The position numbers and the translations under genes were made by a program. A model generated the notes under the pieces. That model saw only the letters and a program-made list of their open reading frames with translations. It searched no databases and was not told the origin of the DNA. DNA of 64,000 nt from Vibrio zhugei (lineage in GTDB: Bacteria; Pseudomonadota; Gammaproteobacteria; Enterobacterales; Vibrionaceae), in the NCBI RefSeq assembly GCF_003716875.1, contig NZ_CP033078.1:2418001-2482000 (forward strand), given 5' to 3'. This document shows, one piece after another, positions 12,595-22,244 of this stretch. Positions within the stretch are counted from its first letter, which is position 1; every line of letters starts with the position of its first letter.

Positions 12595-12861
12595 ATGAAA
12601 ATGAAAAAATCCAAATTCACAGAAGCGCCACCTGTGGCTTCTGATATCAAAGAAGCTAACGCACTCATTCAAGAGCTGTGGGAACAACTGCGTTTTTATG
12701 AAGATAAACTCAAGACCAATTGCTCCAACTCTTCAAAACCTCCTTCAACCGATGGGCCAAAAGAGCGAGCTGAAAGAAAAAAGCTCAAAGCTCTGGTGGT
12801 CGCCATTCGCGCGGAGCTAAACCGGGTCACTCAGGGCATCAACGACAACTCTCAGAACTAA
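12595..12861 (+). CDS. IS66 transposase, N-terminal frame
   Basis: This frame carries the N-terminal leucine-zipper-like/helical region of IS66 TnpC and the family motif NCSNSSKPPSTDGP. After AERKK the reading is unlike any transposase and soon stops. An ATG at 12595 is the more plausible start; a GTG at 12565 in the same frame would add ten residues. The correct continuation (AQSSGGRHSRGAKPGHSGHQ) lies in the -1 frame, reached exactly at an A AAA AAG heptamer at 12777–12783. The gene is therefore either expressed by programmed -1 frameshifting or broken by a one-base change in the A-run. Confidence 0.8.
   Translation: MKMKKSKFTEAPPVASDIKEANALIQELWEQLRFYEDKLKTNCSNSSKPPSTDGPKERAERKKLKALVVAIRAELNRVTQGINDNSQN
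12777..12818 (+). promoter_or_regulatory. Candidate -1 ribosomal frameshift signal in the IS66 transposase
   Basis: The heptamer A AAA AAG (12777–12783) is in the correct phase of the upstream frame (AGA AAA AAG). Five bases later a possible stem begins, AGCTCTG at 12789–12795 with CGGAGCT at 12812–12818 (one T·G pair). A slippery A AAA AAG plus a spaced stem is the known arrangement in IS1- and IS3-type elements. Here it is inferred from sequence alone. Confidence 0.5.
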
Positions 12862-14021
12862 AAGACAGTGATGTCGTGGTTGATTGCTTTCCTGACTCAA
12901 CTTGTCCATGTTGCGGTAACACTGACGTCACGGTTCATGACACGCCTTTTTATCGTCACCAGGTCCATGAAATTCCTAAACCAACGATAGATATTACTGA
13001 GTACCGACTGTATTCAGGACAATGCCAGCACTGCAATGAACTGCTCAGAGCAAAGAAACCTGACCATGTTTCTCAAGGGATCATGGGGCCGAATCTTCTC
13101 AGCTATATTGCGGTATTAGCCGGTCAGTACCATTTAAGTATCCGTAAAACCCGCTCACTTCTGAAAGAGCAATTTGGAACCACATTCTCTATTGGAGCCA
13201 TTAGCGAAGCGCAAACGAAAGTCGCTTCGATGTTAACGCCACTCCACCAAGCCATTCGAGATAGTATCCAAACCGCACCACTGGTACATGTTGATGAAAC
13301 CTCTCATCCTCGTAATGACGAAGAAGGGCTTCGATGGTGCTGGCTTGTGGCCAGTGAAAACCTTGTTTATGAGAAAATCTTATTCTCTCGTTCCATGCAT
13401 TCTGCGAAAACGGTGCTTGGTGAACATTACTCAGGCTTCGTTGTGAGTGACCAATGCCCAAGCTACAACTGGATAAACCCAGAAAAACATCAACTCTGCT
13501 GGTCGCATGTCACACGTAACCTTCAACAAATAGCGGACTATAGTGGCGGAGGATATACCGCTTACGTCGGCCGTCGTTTAACTCTGATTGCCAATATGAT
13601 TTTCCGTATTCGTCATCGTCTTGAAAGAAAGGAAATCACGCACGGTCAATATCTTCGGCGAATGCAACGACTGCAAAAATCCCTCGATGACTGGCTTGAA
13701 AAAGGCAGTACACTGATAGTCCAAAGATATAAAGGACGATGCGAAAAATTGCAGCAGCATAGGCAAAGCTTATGGTTGTTCCTGAACGATACCTCAATAC
13801 CGCTGACAAATAATGAAGCGGAGAGGCGCATACGTGGTTGCGTCATTCAGAGAAAAATCAGCTATGGAACGACATCCGATGCGGGTGATAAATTTAGAGG
13901 TCGCATCCACTCGCTTGTTGAGACGTGTAAAAAACGCGGACTATCAACGTATGCAGTACTCTCTGAGATAGTACAAGCGGTCACCGCACGCCAACCCTAT
14001 CCCAACGTGTTCAACCTATAG
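12784..14021 (+). CDS. IS66 transposase, catalytic part (-1 frame)
   Basis: The frame opens after the A-rich heptamer and continues to 14021; the first internal GTG start in it is at 12876. It contains the zinc-finger-like cysteines (STCPCCGNTD), the DDE catalytic region with Asp in VHVDETSHPR, the second Asp in VVSDQCPSY, and the Glu in NNEAERRIRGCVIQRK. The C-terminal IS66 domain follows. All catalytic residues are kept. Joined to the upstream frame it would make about 475–485 residues, the normal length for a single-gene IS66 transposase. Confidence 0.85.
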
Positions 14022-14055
14022 CGAGCAAATCAAGTACCTACTGGTGAACGGTTAC

Positions 14056-14063
14056 CAGTTTTA
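14056..14063. repeat. IS66 target-site duplication, right copy
   Basis: The 8-bp CAGTTTTA follows the right inverted repeat and is identical to the left copy at 12485–12492. Confidence 0.92.
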
Positions 14064-14353
14064 TATATTCCAAATCCATGAAACCTTTAAATAAAAAATA
14101 AATTAACTTTATGATTATAAAGCAAATAAATTAATCCATTACATTTGTTAATAATAATGAAGAATTTATTAAAAAAACCATAAAGTGATATGGAGCAATG
14201 AAATAATAAAAATAGACAAATTTATTTAATCGATATTTGAATTTGCAGATTGCTTTGACTACGTTATATACAACCAAAGAGGTATGAAACTTGGTGAGCA
14301 ACCTTGGCAGTCTGTATCCGCCAAATCATTCACATTATCTAAACAAGGGTAAA
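14064..14353. other. A/T-rich leader region upstream of the xylanase
   Basis: No gene or clear hairpin is visible in these roughly 290 bases. The region is markedly A/T-rich compared with its core-gene neighbours and presumably holds the xylanase promoter, which I could not place with confidence. A possible ribosome-binding AAGGG lies at 14345–14349. Confidence 0.5.
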
Positions 14354-14358
14354 ATGAT

Positions 14359-15578
14359 ATGGAAATTAAGAAATCATTAGGATTTCAACGGCTTTAATAC
14401 TCGGAGCAATGAGTTTAAATGTCTATGCTAGCTCTGTATACGTCAACTTTAATAATCCGCATCAGCAAATCGATGGCTTTGGTGGCATGAACGCCCCAGG
14501 GTGGGTGGCCGATTTAACCACAGAACAAGCAACCAAAGCATTCGGAAATGGTAACGGTCAAATCGGTTTATCGATCATGCGCATGCGCATCTCTCCAGAT
14601 TCGAACCAGTGGTACAAGCAAGTGCCGACCGCAAAATTGGCGTATTCTTACGGAGCGAAATTATTAGCCACACCTTGGTCACCACCGGCTTACATGAAAA
14701 CCAACAATAATGTGAACAATGGCGGTAAATTGGAAACGCAACATTATTGGGGTTATACCGATCACTTGATGGACTTTGCCAGCTATATGGGTAGCAATAA
14801 CGCCCCCATTTATGCATTGTCGATCCAAAATGAACCGGACTGGCACCCTGACTATGAGTCCTGTGATTGGTCAGGTTCAGATTTTGTCAATTACTTGAAC
14901 AGTCAAGGTTCGCGCTTAGATCCTTCACTAAAAATTGTGGCACCGGAATCCTTGGGCTTTAACCCCGTCCTTGCTGACCAAATTTTGAATAACCCTACCG
15001 CGAGCCGCAATGTCGATATTATCGGTGGCCACTTATATGGAGTGAAACCGAAAAATTATCCACTCGCTCTGCAAAAAGGTAAAAAACTCTGGATGACAGA
15101 GCACTATACCGATACCGATAATGCAAACGATTGGAATAAAGCGATGGACGTGGGTCTTGAGCTTCACCAAAGCATGGTGGCAAACTACAGCGCCTACATC
15201 TGGTGGTATATTCGTCGTAGCTACGGCCTATTGACCGAAGATGGCAATGTGAGTAAACGTGGTTATGTGATGTCACAATTCTCTAAATTCATTCGTCCGG
15301 GTGATGTACGAATTGATGCAACAGAGAGCCCAGAGGCCAATGTCTATGTCACCGCCTATAAAAACAACTCGGGTAAACTCGTGATTGCGGTTGTGAACCG
15401 CAGTGGCTCTTCTAAACGCCTCGATTTCACGCTACAAAATGGTACCGTAGGGTCAATGACCAAGTACGTGACCTCTGCCTCTAAGAATGTTGTTTATGGG
15501 GGTAAATACCAAGTGAGTAATAATCGCTTTACCGCTTATGCCGATGGCTGGGCAGTGATGACGTTCGTCTCTGAGTAA
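14359..15578 (+). pseudogene. GH30 subfamily 8 glucuronoxylanase (XynC-like), frameshifted in its signal peptide
   Basis: The mature enzyme is intact from about 14436. It aligns by eye with Bacillus subtilis XynC: GFGGMN near the start, the acid/base Glu in LSIQNEPDW, the nucleophile Glu in LWMTEHY, and the C-terminal beta side domain ending AVMTFV. The Arg/Tyr in WWYIRRSYG that bind the methylglucuronate branch in this subfamily are kept, so it should cut glucuronoxylan. The ATG at 14359 begins MEIKKSLGF and then shifts; one base later in frame the codons read STALILGAMSLNVYA|SS, a classic hydrophobic core and cleavage site. One T appears to be missing from the T-run at 14383–14385. The longest uninterrupted frame starts at ATG 14409 (389 residues) without a signal peptide. 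A terminator follows. Confidence 0.8.
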
Positions 15579-15593
15579 ACGTCAGGTATTGAG

Positions 15594-15626
15594 AGAAAAA
15601 GGTGAGCAATGCTCACCTTTTTTTTG
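15594..15626 (+). terminator. Terminator after the xylanase gene
   Basis: The hairpin AAAGGTGAGC-aat-GCTCACCTTT is followed by a long T-run shortly after the xylanase stop codon. Confidence 0.9.
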
Positions 15627-15708
15627 GTTGTTTTTGCCCGTGTATCACTATTCGGCTTAGGAAAGATTGTCGAATCGAATTGAGTTGATTAAGCTAAGTG
15701 CTTCTCGA

Positions 15709-15741
15709 ATAGCCAGAGCCGTGACATGGTTGGCTATTTTT
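15709..15741 (+). promoter_or_regulatory. Terminator-like hairpin in the barA leader
   Basis: ATAGCCA at 15709–15715 can pair with TGGCTAT at 15731–15737, followed by T residues, 35 bases before the barA start. The 15-nt loop is large. It could be a second terminator for the upstream unit or a leader structure. Confidence 0.35.
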
Positions 15742-15771
15742 CCATGTCTACAGCACAACATTTAGATAATA

Positions 15772-18549
15772 ATGATTAAATCTCGATATGGCTTACGCGC
15801 GCGCGTGATCACGCTAACTCTTGCACCGACGCTGATCATTGGATTATTGCTGAGTGCACTGTTCTCTTTCAATCGCTATCACGACTTGGAAAATCAGGTA
15901 GTCAAAGATGGTTCGAACATCATTGAGCCCTTATCCATCGCCAGTGAAGACTCATTACGCCACAACAGCCGTGAAGCGGTAAGACGTATCATTAGCTATG
16001 CTCACCGTAAAAATTCCAACTTTGTACGCAGTATTGCGGTATTCGATGCCCACAACGAATTATTTGTCACTTCCAACTATCATCCTAACTTTGAAAAGAT
16101 GATGTACCCCAAGGGTAAACCCATTCCCACACTGAATACCTCACTGCTTGATGATAATACACTGATCTTACGGGCCCCAATTCTCGATGAAAGCCGCTTG
16201 ATCGATAGTAATCTCAATGAAACCACAGCGCCGGTTTTAGGCTATATAGCGATTGAATTAGATCTTTCCTCACTGCGTTTACAGCAATATCAAGAAATCT
16301 TCTCCGCCTGTATCGTCTTGCTGATAGGCTTAATTCTTTCGGGGATTTTCGCCGTGCACTTGATGCACGATGTGACCAAGCCGATTACCAATATGAAAAA
16401 TGTGGTCGACAAAATCCGCCGAGGACATCTTGATGTGCGTATTGAAGGCACCCTACACGGTGAGCTTGATGATTTAAAAAAAGGCATCAATGCCATGGCA
16501 ATGTCACTGTCTGAATACCATGTGGAAATGCAGCACAGCATTGATCAAGCCACCTCCGATTTGCGCGAAACCCTCGAGCAATTAGAAATTCAGAACGTCG
16601 AGTTAGATATTGCCAAAAAACGCGCCCAAGAAGCGGCACGGATTAAATCAGAGTTTCTTGCCAATATGTCACACGAGCTACGCACACCGCTCAATGGTGT
16701 GATTGGCTTTACCCGTCAGATGCTCAAAACGCAAATGACCAATAGTCAAAAAGATTATCTACAAACTATCGAAAAATCGGCCAATAACCTACTCAATATT
16801 ATCAACGATATTTTAGACTTCTCGAAACTTGAAGCCGGTAAGTTAGCCTTAGAAAACATCCCATTTGAGTTTCAAGATACCCTCGAAGAAGTCATCAACT
16901 TGCAAGCGACATCCGCGCATGAAAAGGGCCTAGAATTAACGCTTAAAGTAGACAGCAATATCCCTGCAGGCTTGGTTGGCGATCCTCTTCGAATTCAGCA
17001 AATTCTCACTAACTTGATGGGCAACTCCATCAAATTTACGGAGCATGGCAACATTGATATCAGTGTTGAAATGCGCTCTCAGCATGACGATTATGTCGAA
17101 CTACAATTCATGGTTCGCGACACAGGGATTGGTATATCTGAACGCCAACAAGCTCAGCTTTTCCAAGCCTTTAGTCAAGCGGATGCCAGTATTTCACGCC
17201 GTTATGGCGGCACAGGGCTCGGATTGGTCATCACCCAAAAACTCGTTAACCAAATGGATGGGGAAATCAGTTTAACCAGCCGTTTGCACCAAGGATCCAC
17301 CTTCTGGTTTACGCTGCGCCTACAGCAAACAGATATGCCGATGAGCAGCAGCTACTTAGAACTTGACGCCCTACAAGGTAAATCTTTGCTCTTAATCGAA
17401 CCCAACCGCCAAGCGGCCTCCGTGGTGCAATATTCGCTCTCTCAATGTGGCATAAACGTCACTTATCGCTCCAGCGTTCCACAACATCAGCAGCATTACG
17501 ATTTTATTTTATATAACTTATCACCGGGACAGGAAATCAATCGCTCTGAGCTGCATACACAATTAGCCAGTTTGAAAGCCATGGGTGGTCAGGTGGTCGT
17601 CGGGGTTCCGAGTACCGAAATCGCGTTAGCCGATGAACTGGTACAAGATCATGGCGTAGTGAGCATGACCAAACCGGTATCACGCAAGAAACTGCTCAAC
17701 GCTCTACTCACACACCGCCCTGTCACGTTCAAAGAACTCAGTCCACCTAATGTGATGGATCGACTCCCATTGACGGTCATGGCCGTTGATGACAACCCTG
17801 CCAACCTGAAACTGATCACCGTTTTACTAAAAGAGCGCGTCGCTAGCGTTATTAGCTGTAAGAGCGGTATGGATGCGGTACAAGAAGCGTCTCAACATCA
17901 CTTTGATATTATTTTGATGGATATTCAGATGCCCCATATGGACGGCGTGACGGCAAGTAAAAAAATCCGCGCCACAGACATCAATAGCCAAACACCGATC
18001 ATCGCGGTTACCGCACACGCAATGAGTGGGGAACGAGATCGACTATTAAAAGCAGGAATGGATGACTACCTAACCAAACCCATTGAAGAACATGTTCTCC
18101 AACAAGTTCTCAGCAACTGGAATCCACAACGAGATCCTGAACTCTTGGAAGCGGTGCGTTTCGATGCCTCGCCTGAGACTTCCCCCATCATCACTTCTAC
18201 CGATACCGCCATCAATTGGCAAACGGCACTCAAACAAGCGGCGGGCAAAACCGATCTCGCACAAGACATGCTACGCATGCTCATCGAGTATATTCCGCAA
18301 GTTTCACAGGTAGTTGAAGAGGCGCTGGCCGATGATCAATACTCAGTAGAAGATCTGCTTCACCATATTCATAAACTGCACGGTAGCTGTGCGTATAGCG
18401 GGGTGCCTCGTCTCCAAGCATTATGTGCAACGATCGAAAATGCGCTCAGGGCCAGTGCCAATCTGGCCGATATTGAGCCAGAATTGTTTGAACTACAAGA
18501 TGAAATGGACAAGGTCATTGCCGCTGCGCAGCAACACCTTTCGTCATGA
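15772..18549 (+). CDS. barA: Hybrid sensor histidine kinase BarA/VarS
   Basis: This membrane sensor of the BarA–UvrY (VarS–VarA in Vibrio) system drives CsrB-type small RNAs and so carbon and virulence regulation. The 925 residues show a membrane segment at about 13–31, a periplasmic sensor part, a second membrane segment near 180–200 and a HAMP domain near 200–250. The HisKA domain has its phosphorylated His at about 301 (MSHELRTPLNG). An ATPase domain (DTGIGIS, GGTGLGL) follows, then a degenerate receiver, a true receiver with Asp near 717 (LMDIQMP), and a C-terminal Hpt domain with His near 867 (HKLHGSC). All phosphorelay residues are present. It is separated from rlmD by the accessory block. 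Confidence 0.95.
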   Translation: MIKSRYGLRARVITLTLAPTLIIGLLLSALFSFNRYHDLENQVVKDGSNIIEPLSIASEDSLRHNSREAVRRIISYAHRKNSNFVRSIAVFDAHNELFVTSNYHPNFEKMMYPKGKPIPTLNTSLLDDNTLILRAPILDESRLIDSNLNETTAPVLGYIAIELDLSSLRLQQYQEIFSACIVLLIGLILSGIFAVHLMHDVTKPITNMKNVVDKIRRGHLDVRIEGTLHGELDDLKKGINAMAMSLSEYHVEMQHSIDQATSDLRETLEQLEIQNVELDIAKKRAQEAARIKSEFLANMSHELRTPLNGVIGFTRQMLKTQMTNSQKDYLQTIEKSANNLLNIINDILDFSKLEAGKLALENIPFEFQDTLEEVINLQATSAHEKGLELTLKVDSNIPAGLVGDPLRIQQILTNLMGNSIKFTEHGNIDISVEMRSQHDDYVELQFMVRDTGIGISERQQAQLFQAFSQADASISRRYGGTGLGLVITQKLVNQMDGEISLTSRLHQGSTFWFTLRLQQTDMPMSSSYLELDALQGKSLLLIEPNRQAASVVQYSLSQCGINVTYRSSVPQHQQHYDFILYNLSPGQEINRSELHTQLASLKAMGGQVVVGVPSTEIALADELVQDHGVVSMTKPVSRKKLLNALLTHRPVTFKELSPPNVMDRLPLTVMAVDDNPANLKLITVLLKERVASVISCKSGMDAVQEASQHHFDIILMDIQMPHMDGVTASKKIRATDINSQTPIIAVTAHAMSGERDRLLKAGMDDYLTKPIEEHVLQQVLSNWNPQRDPELLEAVRFDASPETSPIITSTDTAINWQTALKQAAGKTDLAQDMLRMLIEYIPQVSQVVEEALADDQYSVEDLLHHIHKLHGSCAYSGVPRLQALCATIENALRASANLADIEPELFELQDEMDKVIAAAQQHLSS

Positions 18550-18584
18550 TGGAGGTGTATCAAGCCACCACTATTGAGTGCAAT

Positions 18585-18612
18585 AAAAAACGACGCCGGG
18601 GCGTCGTTTTTT
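18585..18612. terminator. Bidirectional terminator between barA and acpS
   Basis: The stem AACGACGC/GCGTCGTT is flanked by A- and T-runs of six, and can close both convergent genes. Confidence 0.9.
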
Positions 18613-18639
18613 ATTGGCTAATGGCGCGTGAAATGGACA

Positions 18640-19026
18640 TTAAGCCCCCGCAGACTCGGCAATAACTGTCGCAACGGCATACTGTTTTTCATCAGAAATC
18701 GACACATGGTAGTGAACAATCCCTTTGCTTGTGGACCATCGCTCAGCAGCGCCAGAAACCACTAACATAGGCTTGCCAAGCTCATCATGCCGAATGGCAA
18801 AATCCTGAAAAGAGACGCCTTTCGCGATGCCAGTACCCAGTGCTTTTGATGCGGCTTCTTTGACGGCAAAACGCTTGGCCAAATACCGTGCTGGCTGTTT
18901 ACTGTGAGTAAAACTCTCGAGTTCATTGGGGGTAAGAATACGCGCCGCGAAAGCTTGTCCTGTGCGCTCTAAGACACGCTCGATGCGCTCAATCTCGCAA
19001 ATATCCGTTCCTAAACCAATCACCAT
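18640..19026 (-). CDS. acpS: Holo-[acyl-carrier-protein] synthase
   Basis: The enzyme transfers 4'-phosphopantetheine from CoA to apo-ACP, the activation step of fatty acid synthesis. The 128 residues carry the family's metal-binding [12 protein letters not shown] at the N-terminus and [17 protein letters not shown] in the middle. It is the last gene of the lepA–lepB–rnc–era–recO–pdxJ–acpS run, 5 nt after pdxJ, an order shared with E. coli. Confidence 0.97.
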   Translation of the reverse strand: MVIGLGTDICEIERIERVLERTGQAFAARILTPNELESFTHSKQPARYLAKRFAVKEAASKALGTGIAKGVSFQDFAIRHDELGKPMLVVSGAAERWSTSKGIVHYHVSISDEKQYAVATVIAESAGA

Positions 19027-19031
19027 AACGA

Positions 19032-19763
19032 TTAACGTCGCGCCTCAACCATGGCCTGTTTCATATCAATGACGGCTTGTGCTAGCCCATCAAACATCGC
19101 CCGTCCCATAATTGAATGGCCAATATTCAATTCATAAATTTCTGGGATTTTCGCAATCGCCGCGACATTATGATACGTCAGACCGTGTCCCGCATTAACT
19201 GTCAGTCCAAGATCCGCGGCATAGCTCGCGGCGGCTGAGATTTTTTTCAATTCCGCCTGACGCTCTTCTTCATTTTCCGCGTCCGCGTAATGCCCAGTGT
19301 GCAACTCGACAAAGGGCGCGCCGCACGCCTTAGCCGCATCGATTTGTTCCCGATCGGCATCAATGAACAACGAAACACGAACACCCGCTGCAGTTAATTT
19401 TTGCGTCGCCGCTTGCACTTTGTCTTGCTGTCCGAGAACATCCAATCCGCCTTCGGTGGTGAGCTCTTCACGCTTTTCAGGGACCAAACACACATACTCC
19501 GGTCGAACATTGAGCGCAATTTCAACCATTTCATCAGTCACGGCCATCTCTAAGTTCATGCGGGTTTGCAGTGTTTCACGTAACAAACGCACATCACGAT
19601 CTTGAATATGACGACGGTCTTCTCGCAAGTGTATCGTAATGCCATCCGCTCCGGCGCGCTCGGCGATGTCCGCGGCGTGTACCGGATCTGGGTATTTTGT
19701 GCCACGAGCATTACGTAACGTAGCAATATGATCGATGTTGACACCTAGATAAATTGAGCTCAT
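19032..19763 (-). CDS. pdxJ: Pyridoxine 5'-phosphate synthase
   Basis: The enzyme condenses 1-deoxyxylulose 5-phosphate with 3-amino-2-oxopropyl phosphate to form pyridoxine phosphate (vitamin B6). The 243 residues form a TIM barrel with recognisable [17 protein letters not shown] at the N-terminus, [12 protein letters not shown], and the phosphate-binding [11 protein letters not shown] near the end. Its ATG overlaps the recO stop by 4 nt (ATGA), indicating coupling. Confidence 0.97.
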   Translation of the reverse strand: MSSIYLGVNIDHIATLRNARGTKYPDPVHAADIAERAGADGITIHLREDRRHIQDRDVRLLRETLQTRMNLEMAVTDEMVEIALNVRPEYVCLVPEKREELTTEGGLDVLGQQDKVQAATQKLTAAGVRVSLFIDADREQIDAAKACGAPFVELHTGHYADAENEEERQAELKKISAAASYAADLGLTVNAGHGLTYHNVAAIAKIPEIYELNIGHSIMGRAMFDGLAQAVIDMKQAMVEARR

Positions 19764-20485
19764 TTCTCAGTACTCCGTGCTCTGGGTATAACTGTTCGTC
19801 TAAACAGTTCTCTGCTTTTTAAGGGTCTACCGCCAAGATACGGTTTTAAGGCTATTCGAGTGAAACGCTTAGCGGCTTGTAATTGCGCGGGGGTTTGAAA
19901 ACGTCGTTCGCTGATGGCAATCAGTTCATCCCCCAAGAAAGTGAGATTATCCTTTCTGACGGAAGCAATAAAGCCTTTTTGTTCGCGGTAACGGTAAGTC
20001 ATTGTGGGATCCACGGGCTCCCCGCTCCCCGCACAATGCAAAAAATCCACGCCGTAGCCCAGTGACGATAACAACGCCAGTTCGAAACGTCGTAATGGGG
20101 GTTCAGGGTTGGAGCATTGCACCAGTTCCGTAAGCGCCAATAGATAATCGTGAAACAATTCAGGATAAGGACTTTCAGGCGAGAGGATACGATCAACCAG
20201 CTCATTGATATACATCGCTGAGTAGAGATTAATGCCCGTAAGTGGAATGCCTAAACTGATTGGCTCGGCTTGTCGCAGGGTCTTCATTGAGCCCTTCCCT
20301 GACCACTTTAGCAATAAGGGAGTAAAAGGTTGTAATGCGCCCTTCAAATTCGAACGCTTACTTCTCGCCCCTTTGGCCATGATCGATAAACGCCCATACT
20401 CTTCACTGAACACGTCAAGAATTAAGCTCGTTTCACTGTATAGCCGTCGGTGAAGCACAAAGCAACGCTGTAAACCGTCAGTCAT
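19760..20485 (-). CDS. recO: DNA repair protein RecO
   Basis: RecO works with RecR and RecF to load RecA at gapped DNA in the RecFOR pathway. The 241-residue protein starts [20 protein letters not shown], the OB-fold N-terminus of the family, followed by the helical C-terminal domain ([14 protein letters not shown]). It lies between era and pdxJ as in enterics. Confidence 0.93.
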   Translation of the reverse strand: MTDGLQRCFVLHRRLYSETSLILDVFSEEYGRLSIMAKGARSKRSNLKGALQPFTPLLLKWSGKGSMKTLRQAEPISLGIPLTGINLYSAMYINELVDRILSPESPYPELFHDYLLALTELVQCSNPEPPLRRFELALLSSLGYGVDFLHCAGSGEPVDPTMTYRYREQKGFIASVRKDNLTFLGDELIAISERRFQTPAQLQAAKRFTRIALKPYLGGRPLKSRELFRRTVIPRARSTEK

Positions 20486-20571
20486 AGTTTTTTACCCAAT
20501 GACAGCCTAGCACATACCAGAAGAAGGAAAATACCGAGTCGTACCTTGGTACGGCTCGGTGTTGCGTAAAT

Positions 20572-21540
20572 TTATAAATCGTCGATGTAACCAAGAGAGC
20601 GCAAGGCGCGTTCGTCATCGGCCCAGCCAGATTTCACTTTTACCCACGTTTCTAAATACACTTTACGCCCAAATAACTCTTCCATATCAAGGCGAGCTTC
20701 GCGTCCAATGGTTTTGATTTTCTCGCCTTTGGTGCCGATCACCATTTTCTTCTGACCAGAACGCTCAACTAAAATCAACGCATTGATACGAAAACCGTCG
20801 GTATCTGGATTGTAATCAAATCGTTCGATTTCTACCGTGACCGAATACGGCAGTTCTTCGCCCGTAAAACGCATCAGTTTTTCACGTAAGATTTCCGACG
20901 CCATAAAACGTTGCGAACGATCCGTCACATACTCTTCGGGAAAATGGTGCACCGCTTTCGGTAAATGCTGACGAACATGCTTATGAAGCACATCGACATT
21001 GGTGCCATGTTTTGCAGAAATCGGAACCACATCGACAAAGTCATATCGCTGTGATAACTCATGCATGTGCGTCATCACCTCAGTGCGCTCTTTCACGTTA
21101 TCCACTTTGTTGATACATAAAACAACGGGGAAATTCGCTTTTTGTAACTTGGTGAAGACCATTTCGTCGTCAGCCGTCCAGTGTGTGCCATCAACCAAAA
21201 ATAGGACAAGGTTAACATCACTAAGGGAGCTGTTTGCCGCACGGTTCATTAAGCGGTTAATCGCACGCTTTTCTTCAATATGAAGTCCTGGGGTATCCAC
21301 ATAAATGGCTTGGTAATCGCCTTCTGTGTCAACGCCCATGATCCGGTGACGCGTCGTTTGCGGTTTGCGTGACGTAATGGAAATTTTTTGTCCCAGCAGG
21401 TTATTCAACAACGTCGATTTACCGACGTTGGGACGACCAACAATCGCCACAAAACCACAGTGCTGATTTTCAGGAGACGTCGGCGCTTTTTCTGGGGATG
21501 CAAAGAATGCATCAATATCAAATTCGTTATCTTCAGACAT
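20572..21540 (-). CDS. era: GTPase Era (16S rRNA maturation)
   Basis: This essential GTPase binds 16S rRNA and 30S subunits during ribosome assembly. The 322 residues contain G1 [10 protein letters not shown]3 DTPGLH and G4 NKVD. A C-terminal KH RNA-binding domain ([15 protein letters not shown]) is present. The N-terminus carries about 25 extra residues before the G domain, common in Vibrio Era. Its start overlaps the end of rnc by 8 nt. Confidence 0.97.
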   Translation of the reverse strand: MSEDNEFDIDAFFASPEKAPTSPENQHCGFVAIVGRPNVGKSTLLNNLLGQKISITSRKPQTTRHRIMGVDTEGDYQAIYVDTPGLHIEEKRAINRLMNRAANSSLSDVNLVLFLVDGTHWTADDEMVFTKLQKANFPVVLCINKVDNVKERTEVMTHMHELSQRYDFVDVVPISAKHGTNVDVLHKHVRQHLPKAVHHFPEEYVTDRSQRFMASEILREKLMRFTGEELPYSVTVEIERFDYNPDTDGFRINALILVERSGQKKMVIGTKGEKIKTIGREARLDMEELFGRKVYLETWVKVKSGWADDERALRSLGYIDDL

Positions 21541-22210
21541 TGGTCAATTGCTCTAACGCTGACTCAGCGGCCGCTTGTTCTGCCTTGCGACGACTGGTAC
21601 CTTTTCCAATAACAGGCTCTCCAATGCCTGCCACATCACATGCAACCGTAAACTCTTGGTTGTGTGCTTCACCTTTAATGTTACTAACAGTATAGACCGG
21701 AAGTGGCTTACGTCTGCCTTGTAAAAACTCCTGCAAACGTGTTTTCGGATCTTTTTGTGACACTCCCGGCTCAATGCTTTCTAAGCGAGATTGATACCAA
21801 CCTAAAATGATGCCACGCACCACTTCTAGATCACTATCAAGGTAAACTGCACCGATAATAGCTTCAACCGCATCCGCTAATATCGAATCACGACGAAAAC
21901 CGCCGCTTTTCAATTCACCTGGACCTAATTTTAAGTAATCTCCTAAACCGAACTCTCGGCCTAGTTCAGCCAAGGTATTTCCTCTCACCAAGGTCGCACG
22001 CATGCGACTCATATCCCCTTCATTCACCTTAGGGAAACGGTGGTAAAGATCATCGGCAATGACAAAACTTAAAATTGAATCGCCCAGAAACTCAAGACGT
22101 TCATTGTGTTTTCCATTCGCGCTACGGTGTGTCAGCGCTAAGGTCATGAGATCGGCACTCTGAAACGAGTAACCGATCTTTTTTTCTAATTGATAAATTG
22201 GAGAATTCAT
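21533..22210 (-). CDS. rnc: Ribonuclease III
   Basis: This double-strand-specific endonuclease processes rRNA precursors and regulatory RNAs. The 225 residues include the catalytic signature [11 protein letters not shown], the second acidic cluster [15 protein letters not shown], and a C-terminal dsRNA-binding domain ([12 protein letters not shown] to the end). It is followed by era with overlapping codons and preceded by lepB. Confidence 0.97.
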   Translation of the reverse strand: MNSPIYQLEKKIGYSFQSADLMTLALTHRSANGKHNERLEFLGDSILSFVIADDLYHRFPKVNEGDMSRMRATLVRGNTLAELGREFGLGDYLKLGPGELKSGGFRRDSILADAVEAIIGAVYLDSDLEVVRGIILGWYQSRLESIEPGVSQKDPKTRLQEFLQGRRKPLPVYTVSNIKGEAHNQEFTVACDVAGIGEPVIGKGTSRRKAEQAAAESALEQLTNV

Positions 22211-22244
22211 ACTCTCTCGATGCGTTAATGCTAGAGGTTCTAGA

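Larger units (their letters stand above)
12493..14055 (+). mobile_element. Complete IS66-family insertion sequence (1,563 bp)
   Basis: The ends are a perfect 15-bp inverted repeat, GTAACCGTTCACCAG at 12493–12507 and its complement at 14041–14055, starting with the GTAA typical of IS66. An intact 8-bp target duplication flanks the element, which points to one insertion event without later rearrangement. Only a TnpC-type transposase is present and no tnpA/tnpB accessory genes, as in the shorter single-gene IS66 branch (ISBst12-like). The transposase is spread over two overlapping frames. The element separates rlmD from a xylanase gene. Confidence 0.93.

Noticed and set aside
12175..15771. Possible defence or toxin–antitoxin cargo in the accessory block
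   Set aside because: Only the IS66 transposase and the xylanase are supported; no further gene, CRISPR array or toxin-like frame was found.
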